Below, one piece after another: positions 1 through 7,649 of a DNA stretch of 42,248 nucleotides. Each line of letters begins with the position of its first letter. Positions within the stretch are counted from its first letter, which is position 1. The notes beneath the pieces are model-generated. The model was not told the origin of the DNA. It searched no databases and saw nothing but the letters and a program-made list of their open reading frames with translations. The position numbers and the translations under genes were made by a program. This stretch comes from an uncultured Hyphomonadaceae bacterium (GTDB lineage Bacteria > Pseudomonadota > Alphaproteobacteria > Caulobacterales > Hyphomonadaceae): positions 1 to 42,248 of the forward strand of contig CALLCD010000048.1 in the NCBI GenBank assembly GCA_938049795.1, written 5' to 3'.

Positions 1-1551
1 GTGACACTCAGCCCGCTGGCGGTGACGCTGTGCCCAGTGGATGGACGGTTTGTGCGGCGCGAGGCAGGGCGAACGGTGGGGCAGATTGATCTGGGCGATA
101 TCGAAGTGCCCTTCTCCACAATTGACAGTTCGGGCGTTTTCAATTTTGCCGATGCCAAGCTTGACTGGGTGTCCGGCGACGCGCTGCGGATGACCATTCG
201 AGGCCAACGCCTGTCTTTACCGATGCGGATTGGGGACCGGTCTCTGGAAATCGACAGTTCAGGGCCGGCCGTGTCGGCAATTGTCGGGGGCGGACCATTG
301 CAAATTCTTGCCGCGCTCGAGGATACGAGGTTTGGCGGGACGATGATCCCAGCCCGTGTGCGCGCGGATGCGTTTTCATTTGATGGTATGGCGGCGGATG
401 CAGGGTTTGAGGGTAAGCTGCGCGGGGTGGGCGTCCATATCTCCGACCTTGATGCGGATGCCCTCTACGAACCGCTGATAACGGATCTTGATGGTGATTT
501 GCGCGACGGAGCTATCGGGATGACCGGCGTGCTGCGCAATGAAAAGGCTCGGTTCGGGATTGCGGATTTCCGGCTGGATCTGGATTTAGCGGAACTGGAT
601 GGTACGGTCGGTTTGAAAATGCGACCTCTGAATTTTGCGCCCGGTCGCTTGCAACCGACCGCCCTGTCGGAGCGATTGCGCGGCGTCCTGACGAGCACAC
701 GAGGCGTGTTGAGCGGGCAGGCGGATTTCAATATTGCAGGCGGCGCGCTGGATGGCACGGGCGAGATTGTGCTCGAAGATGTCAGCTTTGACACATTCAA
801 AGCGGGGACTGTGACGGGGGTAAACGGGCGAATTGTGTTCGAGGATATTCTGGAACTGCGAAGTGAACCACATCAAGTGTTTACGATTGACGAGTTGAAC
901 CCGGGCGTGCCGCTCAAAAATGGCGTCTTGCAATTTCAGCTCAATGGCGCGGACGAGATGAGGCTGGAGACCGCGCGCTGGCCCTTTGCCGGGGGAACGA
1001 TAACGGTGCGGCCGACGGTCTGGTCTGTGAACGAGCTCAATCAGGACATTATGGTCGAGCTGTCCGAAATTGAACTGGCCGAACTTGTCGAGACGCTGAA
1101 AGTGCCGGATCTGGTTGCGGCGGGTACGGTGTCGGGCACGTTCCCGATTGTGTTTGAAGGGGCGAATATTATGGTGCATCAGGCTGTTCTGAAGGCCGAT
1201 GAAAGCGGCGGCACGCTGGGCTATACGGGCAACGCAACTGCGCCCGTCGAGGGGCAGAACGAATTGGCCGACTATGCCTTTGACGCGCTTCGCAATTTCA
1301 GTTTCACGGTGATGCAGCTTGGGGTCGATGGCAATCTGATCGGGCGCTTATTGCTGAGCATTGATATGACCGGCCACAATGATGATGTGCTCGATGGCAA
1401 GCCGTTCAAATTCGGTATTACGGTCGATTCGGATCTGTTGCCGCTGCTGACATCGCTGCGCAATTTGCCCAATGAAGCCTATATTTTCGAGGCGATCATG
1501 CTGGAAAGAGAAGCCGCAGAGCGCCGCGCGCAGGGTGAACAGAGCAACTAA
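1..1551 (+). CDS. ydbH: YdbH-family intermembrane (AsmA-like) protein, 3' part
   Basis: The frame is open from the first base, so the N-terminal part lies outside the window; 516 residues are visible. The long stretch of short beta-strand-like segments, rich in G, D and alternating hydrophobics, fits the C-terminal half of YdbH, an AsmA-like protein. In enterobacteria YdbH works with TamB and YhdP to move phospholipids between inner and outer membrane. The identification rests largely on context: the next two genes encode a YnbE-like lipoprotein and a YdbL (DUF1318) protein, the usual partners. The last residues are charged (about 12 of the final 20). The initial GTG at base 1 is only the first codon in view and should not be read as a true start. 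Confidence 0.8.
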   Translation: MTLSPLAVTLCPVDGRFVRREAGRTVGQIDLGDIEVPFSTIDSSGVFNFADAKLDWVSGDALRMTIRGQRLSLPMRIGDRSLEIDSSGPAVSAIVGGGPLQILAALEDTRFGGTMIPARVRADAFSFDGMAADAGFEGKLRGVGVHISDLDADALYEPLITDLDGDLRDGAIGMTGVLRNEKARFGIADFRLDLDLAELDGTVGLKMRPLNFAPGRLQPTALSERLRGVLTSTRGVLSGQADFNIAGGALDGTGEIVLEDVSFDTFKAGTVTGVNGRIVFEDILELRSEPHQVFTIDELNPGVPLKNGVLQFQLNGADEMRLETARWPFAGGTITVRPTVWSVNELNQDIMVELSEIELAELVETLKVPDLVAAGTVSGTFPIVFEGANIMVHQAVLKADESGGTLGYTGNATAPVEGQNELADYAFDALRNFSFTVMQLGVDGNLIGRLLLSIDMTGHNDDVLDGKPFKFGITVDSDLLPLLTSLRNLPNEAYIFEAIMLEREAAERRAQGEQSN

Positions 1552-1616
1552 GCCATGTTCAAACGCCATTCAGTGGGATAGACATAAGATCAATCGAGAA
1601 ATCTAGGAGAGTCTGG

Positions 1617-1805
1617 ATGCGTAAACTTGCAATAGGGGCGACGATAGCGGCGCTTGCGATGGCGGCCTGTTCGCCAACGGTCAAGATCGAGGCGCCTGAC
1701 AAGCCGATCGAGATCAATTTGAACGTCAAGATTGATCAGGAAGTCCGCATCAAGCTCGACCGTGAGGTTGAAGACCTGATCGCTGACAATCCTGATTTGT
1801 TCTAG
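1617..1805 (+). CDS. ynbE: YnbE-like small outer-membrane lipoprotein
   Basis: This 62-residue protein has a short signal sequence ending in MAAC, giving a lipidation cysteine at residue 18. The mature part carries the family pattern of P-[TV]-V-x-I-E-APDKPIEIN followed by NLNVKIDQEVRIKLD. YnbE in E. coli multimerises at the outer membrane and docks the C-terminal end of YdbH. The start is fixed by AGGAGA at 1605-1610. It lies 65 bases after ydbH, and its stop codon is buried in the Shine-Dalgarno of ydbL, so the three genes form one operon and are probably translationally coupled. Confidence 0.85.
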   Translation: MRKLAIGATIAALAMAACSPTVKIEAPDKPIEINLNVKIDQEVRIKLDREVEDLIADNPDLF

Positions 1806-1814
1806 GAGGTAGAT

Positions 1815-2177
1815 ATGAACATGATTTTATCTTTCCGTACCGTGCTTGTGGGGCTGTTTCTGGCCTTTGCGATGGCCGTTTCTGCGCCGTCTGCCTCTGC
1901 GGGCGATCCGGTGATTGATGCGGCCAAAGCGGCGGGGACGGTTGGCGAACGCGCGGACGGTTATCTCGGACTGGTCACGGGCGATGCTGCGCCGGATGTG
2001 CGCCGCCGGGTCAACGAGATCAACGCCAAACGGCGTGCGCTTTACGAACAGCTGGCCCGCGAAACCGGAACCACGGTTCAGGAAGTCGGCATTATCACCG
2101 GCGAGAAACAATATGCGCAGACCGTTTCAGGGCATTTCTATATGGGCGCAGATGGCCGCTGGGTGGCCAAGCCCTGA
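1815..2177 (+). CDS. ydbL: YdbL-like periplasmic protein (DUF1318)
   Basis: This 120-residue protein begins with a clear Sec signal peptide (hydrophobic core about 9-22, likely cleavage after SASA near 29). The mature part has the DUF1318 layout: an early segment on G-x-V-G-E-x-x-D-G-Y-L, then VRRRVNEINAKRRALYEQLA, then a C-terminal part ending in G-x-W-V. YdbL is thought to act as a periplasmic chaperone that controls YnbE multimerisation on YdbH. A strong AGGAGGT at 1804-1810 overlaps the ynbE stop; ATG 1815 is 4 bases after it and ATG 1821 is a possible alternative. A terminator follows 38 bases downstream, so this is the last gene of the operon. Confidence 0.85.
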   Translation: MNMILSFRTVLVGLFLAFAMAVSAPSASAGDPVIDAAKAAGTVGERADGYLGLVTGDAAPDVRRRVNEINAKRRALYEQLARETGTTVQEVGIITGEKQYAQTVSGHFYMGADGRWVAKP

Positions 2178-2215
2178 TCCCACGAATGATCATTTGATCT
2201 GTCAGCAATAGCCAG

Positions 2216-2259
2216 CGCCCGCTCAATGTCCTAAAGGCATAAAGCGGGCGTTTTGTTTT
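2216..2259 (+). terminator. Rho-independent terminator after ydbL
   Basis: The arms CGCCCGCT (2216-2223) and AGCGGGCG (2243-2250) are perfectly complementary over 8 bp. They are followed at once by TTTTGTTTT (2251-2259). The position, 38 bases after the ydbL stop, fits the end of the ydbH-ynbE-ydbL operon. Confidence 0.85.
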
Positions 2260-2354
2260 GGCTTTATCTCTTCGGTTTATGTCCTGAAAAGCCTAAGACT
2301 GGATGCGCGAATCGGGTATGGATTTGTGTTCGGTTTTTCAAGTCAGGTTGTCGC

Positions 2355-3026
2355 ATGATCGATTCTTCTTCTCTTAGCGCTTTTATTGCATCGCGGATTT
2401 GTCACGATATGGTGTCGCCCGTGTCTTCTGTAACGAGCGCTATGGAAATGCTTGACGATGAGACGCTTGGCGAAGAGATGCGCGCGGCCTCTGAGGACTT
2501 GCTTCGCGACGGGGCGCTGAAGCTCGGCTCTTACATCAAATTTCTGCGCTATGCCTTCGGCGCAATGGGGCAGTCGGATTCGGTGGCGGACATACACGAA
2601 GCCAAGAGCATCATTGAAGCCTATGTGAACCTTCACCGTCCGACGATCGAATGGGACATCGAAACTGCGCATTTCACCTATCATCATGTTCGGCTGATGA
2701 TGCATGTGGTGCTGTTTGCGATGACGTGTCTGCCCAGAGGCGGTGTGATATCGGTTGAGGTCAAGGATCATCACGGCCTGCCATCGCTCGTCATCTATGC
2801 CAGAGGTGAGCGGCCAAAACTCAAGCCTGAAGTGGTTGCCGCCGCGGCAGGCGAAACCCCTGAAGGGGGCTGGAGCAGCCGCAATGTAAACCTATTGCTT
2901 GCGACGATGGTTGCCAGAGAGTTGGACACCAATATTAGCGTCAATCAGACCAGCGACACCGAGATCGTTTTTGCTGCGAGCAAGCTGAGCCTGACAGCGC
3001 AGATTGACCGTGAAGGAATTTCTTAA
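2355..3026 (+). CDS. chpT: ChpT-type histidine phosphotransferase
   Basis: The protein has 223 residues. It has the ChpT pattern of an early helix SAFIASRICHDMVSPV in which His17 is the expected phospho-acceptor, then a second helix on EMLDDETLGEEM, a hairpin partner, and a degenerate ATPase-like C-terminal half with no recognisable N or G boxes. ChpT shuttles phosphate from the hybrid kinase CckA to CtrA and CpdR in the alphaproteobacterial cell-cycle circuit. The ATG at 2355 is preferred over an upstream in-frame start at 2253, because the extra 34 residues fit nothing in the family and would overlap the preceding terminator. A receiver and a CheR-like gene follow on the same strand. Confidence 0.88.
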   Translation: MIDSSSLSAFIASRICHDMVSPVSSVTSAMEMLDDETLGEEMRAASEDLLRDGALKLGSYIKFLRYAFGAMGQSDSVADIHEAKSIIEAYVNLHRPTIEWDIETAHFTYHHVRLMMHVVLFAMTCLPRGGVISVEVKDHHGLPSLVIYARGERPKLKPEVVAAAAGETPEGGWSSRNVNLLLATMVARELDTNISVNQTSDTEIVFAASKLSLTAQIDREGIS

Positions 3027-3093
3027 CTCCGCTCGGATAAGAGCAAGGAGCAGGGCGACAACAGAAAATGTTTTGTAGCTAGGAAATTGACCG

Positions 3094-3459
3094 ATGAAAA
3101 ATTGCCTTATTGTTGACGACTCGCGTGTTGTGCGCAAAGTGGCGGGACGCATTATCCGCGACTTGCAGTTCGACGTAACCGAGGCAGGGGATGGCGCAGA
3201 GGCGCTTGAAATTTGCCGGGAAACAATGCCCGATGCCGTGCTGCTCGATTGGAATATGCCGGTCATGAACGGTATGGATTTCCTGCGGGCGCTGCGGCGT
3301 GAGGACGATGGACACAAGCCTGTGGTTGTCTTCTGCTCGACGGAGAACGATGCCGACCATATCAGCGAAGCCATCCGGACGGGGGCGAATGACTTCATTA
3401 TGAAGCCGTTTGACTCGAACATTATTGAGAGCAAATTTACCGAAGTTGGGCTCATTTAG
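3094..3459 (+). CDS. Single-domain response regulator (CheY-like receiver)
   Basis: The 121-residue protein is one receiver domain. Acidic residues D8 and D9 bind Mg2+, D52 in LLDWNMP is the phospho-acceptor, T83 in FCSTEN is the switch threonine position, and K104 in MKPFD is the conserved lysine. There is no output domain, so it must act by binding a partner or as a phosphate sink. It lies 67 bases after chpT and 99 before a CheR-like gene. Obtaining its phosphate from ChpT, or signalling to the CheR-like protein, is inference from position only. I do not assign a gene symbol. Confidence 0.85.
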   Translation: MKNCLIVDDSRVVRKVAGRIIRDLQFDVTEAGDGAEALEICRETMPDAVLLDWNMPVMNGMDFLRALRREDDGHKPVVVFCSTENDADHISEAIRTGANDFIMKPFDSNIIESKFTEVGLI

Positions 3460-3558
3460 CCCATAAAATGCCGTTTTTCGGTGAAAACAAAAGCTTGTGT
3501 TAACGAAATCAGCGCAACGTAAGTCCAATACATTATGGGTTGGGCAGGACGGATTTGT

Positions 3559-4413
3559 ATGGATCATTCGGGCTATAATGAGATAGCGGATCTGGCGCTG
3601 CGCAAGACCGGGCAGGCCTTTCGCTCCAATCACCGTTATCTGGTCGAGGCCCGTTTGGCGTCGATCCTGCGGCGTGAAAATTTCTCTACATTGGAAGAAT
3701 TGGCCAATTGCCTCCAGGCACGACCGAACTCGGTTCTGGAAGTCGAAGTGGCATCGGCCTTAACGGGCAAAGACACGCAATTCTTCGGTGATCGCAAAAC
3801 GATCAGCCACATCGTGTCCTTTTTGGCGACCAGAGCGGAGAGTTCACGCACGAGCGGCCGGAAGCTGCGGGTACTTTGCGCGGGCGGCGGCACAGGTCAG
3901 GAAGCTTACTCGCTTGTGATCGAGGCGCTCGAAAATGCCCCTCAATTGTTTGAAGACGCGCTTTTGGAGATCACCTCGGTCGATATCTGCAAGGCCAGCA
4001 CGCTGCGCGCACGCGCGGGGCAATATGGTCATTACGAGATCCAGACAGGGCTGTCGGCGCAGCGCATGCTCAAATATTTCAGCCGCTCGGACAATTCCTG
4101 GCAGGCTGGCAATATGTTGCGCCAAAAGGTCGATTTCTCGGTCTGCAATCTGATGACGGGGCTGCCAGAGCTGGGTCTGTTTGATGTTGTCTTGTGCCGC
4201 AATGTTATGCCGTCAATGGTCCGTCCGATTGCGATAGATGTCGCAGGTCAACTTTTGGATATATTGCAGCCTTGGGGGCAGTTGGTTCTCGGGCAGGAGG
4301 AGATGCTGCCGCAAAGTGTCACGGGCTTCATCCCGTCGCGCGATGTGCGCAATGCGCTTGCTCCGGCGAGTGCTAAGGCTGCCAGCAAGCCCCCTCAGGA
4401 GAGTGTAGCTTAA
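3559..4413 (+). CDS. CheR-like SAM-dependent methyltransferase with altered motifs
   Basis: The protein has 284 residues from ATG 3559, which has CAGGACGG about 7 bases upstream; an in-frame ATG at 3535 has no such site. It shows the CheR arrangement: an N-terminal helical part (1-75), a QFFGD motif where CheR usually has FFR, a SAM-binding loop LCAGGGTGQEAYSL (106-119), VDI at 141-143, and LCRNV at 212-216. In typical chemotaxis CheR the loop reads C-[SA]-[ST]-G-[EQ]-E-[PA]-YS and the last motif is CRNVLIYF. Here the second half of that motif is lost (CRNVMPSM). The last 25 residues are a low-complexity tail of A, S, P and K. It may methylate something other than a chemoreceptor, or may be inactive. 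Confidence 0.75.
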   Translation: MDHSGYNEIADLALRKTGQAFRSNHRYLVEARLASILRRENFSTLEELANCLQARPNSVLEVEVASALTGKDTQFFGDRKTISHIVSFLATRAESSRTSGRKLRVLCAGGGTGQEAYSLVIEALENAPQLFEDALLEITSVDICKASTLRARAGQYGHYEIQTGLSAQRMLKYFSRSDNSWQAGNMLRQKVDFSVCNLMTGLPELGLFDVVLCRNVMPSMVRPIAIDVAGQLLDILQPWGQLVLGQEEMLPQSVTGFIPSRDVRNALAPASAKAASKPPQESVA

Positions 4414-5381
4414 GGCTTCGGTTCGAGGTGTTTGATGATCGGTGTGGCGATGCCTTGCTGGGCGCGCGTGCCGAGGACCTCGCGGCGGAAGCGGTAATAC
4501 TCGGCAGGCCGGCCGCCTGTGCTTGTTTCCATTTCGCCCGTACCGCCGACAAGACCGCTTCGATCAAGCGCGCGGCGGAAGTTTTGTTTGTGTAGACGCA
4601 ATCCCAAAATCGCTTCGACGGATTTTTGGAGCATGGACAGGGTGAACTTTTGTGGCATGAGGTCGAAGATGACGGGCCGGTATTTCAGCTTGCCGCGCAG
4701 GCGGGAAATGGCGGTGGCCAGAATGCGGCGATGGTCGGAGATCATGGGCTGACCGAAGGCGGGTTTGGGCGGGGCGAGACCCGCGTCGAGGGCAGCTTCT
4801 TGCGCGAGGCCAGCTTCGTAGAGCAGTTCGTAGCGCTCCAGCACGCGCTCTTCGAGCCATTGATAATTGTCGAGACCGAAGGCAAGCTGTGTGCGGCGCT
4901 GGCGTTGGTCATGTCCAGCCGCCCATGTCATCAAGCGCGGAACAATCTTCTCCGCGATCAGGGCAGGCGGGCCATGGCGGTGGTCTTCCCATGGGAAATG
5001 GACATACCAGTCCCGCCACGCCGCTTCGAAGGCGACATCGACATCGGACTTTCGCGGCGTCAAAGCGAGATAGCCGACCGAGATCTGGCGTCTATTGTCA
5101 GCTGTGGTGTTGGCCGCGTCGCTCGGCGGTGTGTCGTCGATGCTGTCGCGGTTTTGGTCGCCGAATGTGTAGAGCTGTTCGACATGGCCGAGGGTGAAGC
5201 CGGTCTGTTTGGCGACCCAGCCGCGCAAGGCCAGCTCGAAGGTTCGGTCCGTATCAGGAGCAAATTCGCCAAAGGGAAGCGCGGGCGCGTGTCCGCTCCG
5301 GCGGGTCTCGAGAAATAGCGGCGTGCCCGCTTCGACCGTGACGATGACCGCCGAGAGATCAATGCCCAACTCGACACTCAT
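4410..5381 (-). CDS. nadQ: Nudix-winged helix regulator, NadQ/NrtR-like (COG4111 type)
   Basis: The 323-residue protein starts with a Nudix-like fold: VELGIDLSAVIVTVEAG, LPFGEFAPDTDRTFE in place of the Nudix box, then the QLYTFGD segment. It ends with a winged-helix part (about 210-300) holding LRGKLKYRPVIFDLMP and LHKQNFRRALDRSGL, as in NrtR-type regulators. A complete catalytic Nudix signature (GX5EX7REUXEEXGU) is missing, so it is probably a ligand sensor. The family controls NAD biosynthesis genes in alphaproteobacteria; the assignment to NadQ is from memory of the architecture. It overlaps the upstream HD gene by ATGA. Its stop shares the TTAA at 4410-4413 with the stop of the convergent CheR-like gene. 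Confidence 0.7.
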   Translation of the reverse strand: MSVELGIDLSAVIVTVEAGTPLFLETRRSGHAPALPFGEFAPDTDRTFELALRGWVAKQTGFTLGHVEQLYTFGDQNRDSIDDTPPSDAANTTADNRRQISVGYLALTPRKSDVDVAFEAAWRDWYVHFPWEDHRHGPPALIAEKIVPRLMTWAAGHDQRQRRTQLAFGLDNYQWLEERVLERYELLYEAGLAQEAALDAGLAPPKPAFGQPMISDHRRILATAISRLRGKLKYRPVIFDLMPQKFTLSMLQKSVEAILGLRLHKQNFRRALDRSGLVGGTGEMETSTGGRPAEYYRFRREVLGTRAQQGIATPIIKHLEPKP

Positions 5382-6013
5382 AGCGTGGCCTTTGCCATAT
5401 CGGTGAGCAGGGCTTCGTGTCGGGCGAGAAATTCCGATTGGGCAAGGCCGACAGGTTTGGGCTCAAGGGTGAGATTGATCTCTGGCGGCGGTTTGCCGAA
5501 GAACTGGTTGGCTTCGGTTTTCGAGAATCCGGCAAGTTGGACCGCTTCAAACCAGGCGCAGATCATATCGGCGCGCTTGATCTGTTTTTTAAGCTTTGCG
5601 GGCGTAATGGCAGGGAGGCCAAAGCGCAAATGGACGGCCTGTTCGAGCCGTGTTTCGACGCCCTTATAGCTGTCGCCGAGAATGGCTTTGAACGGGGAGA
5701 TCATATCGCCGATGACATATTCGGGTGCGTCATGCAGGAGCGCGGTGAGGCGTTCGGCGGGGGTGAGGCTGGGCGTGCGCTGGCTGCAGATTTGCTCGAC
5801 GATGACAGAATGCTCAGCGACCGAGAAGGCATTTGCGCCAAGCGTCTGCCCGTTCCAGCGCGCAACGCGGGCGAGGCCGTGAGCGATGTCTTCAATCTCA
5901 ATGTCTAGCGGGGATGGGTCCACAAGGTCGAGCCGACGCCCTGAGAGCATCCGTTGCCAAGCGCGCGGGGCGACTTTGGCGGGGCGTCGTTTAGAGGGGG
6001 TTAAGGAAACCAT
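5378..6013 (-). CDS. HD-domain phosphohydrolase (YfbR-like)
   Basis: The 211-residue protein has the metal-binding set of an HD hydrolase: H68 in SVAEHS, H94-D95 in LLHDAPEY, and D149 in KRADM. The HDAPEY and IGDMISP motifs match the YfbR/HDDC-type group, which removes phosphate from nucleotides such as dAMP. The gene is first in a two-gene operon with the Nudix-winged helix regulator (4-base ATGA overlap), so a nucleotide or NAD-related substrate is plausible but not shown. About 25 basic residues at the N terminus precede the domain. Confidence 0.78.
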   Translation of the reverse strand: MVSLTPSKRRPAKVAPRAWQRMLSGRRLDLVDPSPLDIEIEDIAHGLARVARWNGQTLGANAFSVAEHSVIVEQICSQRTPSLTPAERLTALLHDAPEYVIGDMISPFKAILGDSYKGVETRLEQAVHLRFGLPAITPAKLKKQIKRADMICAWFEAVQLAGFSKTEANQFFGKPPPEINLTLEPKPVGLAQSEFLARHEALLTDMAKATL

Positions 6014-6160
6014 AGGCCCGTTCTAAGCCATTCAGGCAATAGGTAAAGAAATGAGGCGAATTTAGTTACGCTTTGCCTTGAAGCTTCCCGAATTGACTCA
6101 GACCTCGTTAAGATCATCGGGCGATAATGGCCTCAACAAAAAGTATACAAGGTTTTCGAG

Positions 6161-6310
6161 ATGATGTCGCTTATGATGAATTTGGCCGAGAGTTCGGTCA
6201 CGCCAATGGTTGTGCTGTCCTGTATCGGAATCGGTTTGGCCATCGAGATCTGGAAGACAAGCGACACACTCTTTATGGGGGATATATTCGCGGAAGGGTA
6301 TGACGATTAG
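6161..6310 (+). CDS. Small hypothetical membrane protein, 49 residues
   Basis: This reading frame runs from ATG 6161 to TAG 6308-6310. It encodes 49 residues with a hydrophobic middle (about 15-30, TPMVVLSCIGIGLAIEIW) and an acidic C terminus ending YDD. AAGG at 6149-6152 gives a weak ribosome site, and ATG codons at 6164, 6173 and 6176 are alternatives. The best support is a strong intrinsic terminator starting 32 bases after the stop, which shows that a short transcript ends here. Both flanking genes are separately oriented units. I do not recognise a family; a single transmembrane helix is inferred. Confidence 0.5.
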   Translation: MMSLMMNLAESSVTPMVVLSCIGIGLAIEIWKTSDTLFMGDIFAEGYDD

Positions 6311-6341
6311 TCAGTCCTGAACCGAGGCGTAGCGTGGGGAA

Positions 6342-6370
6342 AGCGGCTTCCGTTCGGAAGTCGCTTTTTT
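6342..6370 (+). terminator. Rho-independent terminator after the 49-residue ORF
   Basis: A 10-bp stem, AGCGGCTTCC (6342-6351) with GGAAGTCGCT (6356-6365) and one G-T pair, closes a GTTC loop. It runs into six T residues (6365-6370). The next gene starts 67 bases further on, so this terminator serves the small ORF at 6161-6310. Confidence 0.88.
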
Positions 6371-6436
6371 CGTGGCTTTCATTCTGGCCGTGTAAGTGCT
6401 TTGATCTGTGTGGAGAAACACACGGGAGATAAGACA

Positions 6437-7639
6437 ATGGGTTCCACGGTTCATGGCGTTTGCGATGCGAAATTTTCGGCGGTAAGGGCGGAGTTCGACA
6501 GGAATTTTGCCGAGCGCGGGGAAGTTGGCGCGTCGGTCTGTCTGAGCGTTGGGGGTGAGACGCTGGTCGATTTGTGGGGCGGTGTGGCCGATAAGGAGGC
6601 GGGCGCGGCGTGGACCGAGGACACAATGTCCATCGTGTTTTCCTGTACCAAGGCGGCAACGGCGATTTGTGCGCATATTCTGATTGATCAGGGCAAGCTG
6701 AACCCGGATGCGTTGGTGTCCGAGTATTGGCCGGAATTTGCGCAGAACGGCAAAGAGGCGACCACGGTGCAGATGATGCTCAATCATGAGAGCGGCGTGC
6801 CAGCGTTTCGTGAGCCAATCAAAGACGGCGGAATGCTGGACTGGGACTATATGATCGGGCGGCTTGAGGCGGAAGCGCCGTTCTGGGAGCCGGGCACGCG
6901 CAATGGCTATCATATGATCAGCTTTGGCTGGACGGTGGGCGAGCTTGTGCGCCGTGTTTCAGGGCAATCGCTCGGGGCGTTTTTTGCAGAACATGTGGCA
7001 GGGCCTACGGGGGCGGATTTCTGGATTGGTTTGCCGGACGGGTTTGACAAGCCGATTGCGCCGATCCTGATGCACACGCCGACGCCGGAGGATATGGCGA
7101 GCGGGTTTACGCAGAAATTGCTGACCGATCCGACCTCGATCCAGTCGCTGGCAATCTTGAATGTGGGCGGCTGGACGGCCAATCAGCCCGAAGCGCACAA
7201 GGCGGAGATTGGCGGCGCGGGCGGGATTTCGAATGCGCGCGGACAAGTGGCGATGTACACGCCGCTGGCGCGCAATGATGGCTCGCTTGTGTCGGCCGAG
7301 CGGCTGGCGGCGATGGGGCGGGTGTCTACGGCGACCTCGATTGATGCGACGCTGTTGTGCCGGTCGCGTTTTGCGTCGGGCTTTATGAAGTCGATGAACA
7401 ATCGCGGCGTTGCGACGAGCCCGGGCATGTCTGCGCTGATCGGGGAGGCGGCTTTCGGCCATGTCGGCGCGGGCGGCTCGATCGGGTTTGCCGACCCTGA
7501 GTGCGGCTTGGCGTTCAGCTACACAATGAACCAGATGGGCGGCGGGCTCTTGATGAATGATCGCGGGCAGAGCCTGATTGATGCGGCCTATGAGGCGCTT
7601 GGGTATCGGTCGAATAAATCTGGCGCTTGGGTGCGGTAG
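6437..7639 (+). CDS. Serine hydrolase, beta-lactamase/EstB-like family
   Basis: The 400-residue protein has the class C beta-lactamase fold motifs: S69-C-T-K72 as the SxxK nucleophile motif, Y158 in the position of the YxN tyrosine (here YHM), and a late HVGAGGS segment in place of KTG. These variants fit esterases and lipolytic enzymes of the EstB type better than a true beta-lactamase. No signal peptide is seen, so it is probably cytoplasmic. Start 6437 is set by GGGAG at 6424-6428; the frame extends to 6401 but without a ribosome site. Its end is only 10 bases from the stop of the convergent M20 gene. Confidence 0.82.
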   Translation: MGSTVHGVCDAKFSAVRAEFDRNFAERGEVGASVCLSVGGETLVDLWGGVADKEAGAAWTEDTMSIVFSCTKAATAICAHILIDQGKLNPDALVSEYWPEFAQNGKEATTVQMMLNHESGVPAFREPIKDGGMLDWDYMIGRLEAEAPFWEPGTRNGYHMISFGWTVGELVRRVSGQSLGAFFAEHVAGPTGADFWIGLPDGFDKPIAPILMHTPTPEDMASGFTQKLLTDPTSIQSLAILNVGGWTANQPEAHKAEIGGAGGISNARGQVAMYTPLARNDGSLVSAERLAAMGRVSTATSIDATLLCRSRFASGFMKSMNNRGVATSPGMSALIGEAAFGHVGAGGSIGFADPECGLAFSYTMNQMGGGLLMNDRGQSLIDAAYEALGYRSNKSGAWVR

Positions 7640-7649
7640 AGCTTATCGG

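Noticed and set aside
4626-5318. Plus-strand frame (230 codons) opposite the Nudix-type regulator
   Set aside because: No ribosome site, and the minus strand has recognised domains and a coupled neighbour.
6093-6128. TTGACT and GATAAT as a promoter for the 49-codon gene
   Set aside because: The boxes are 24 bases apart, too far for a sigma-70 promoter.
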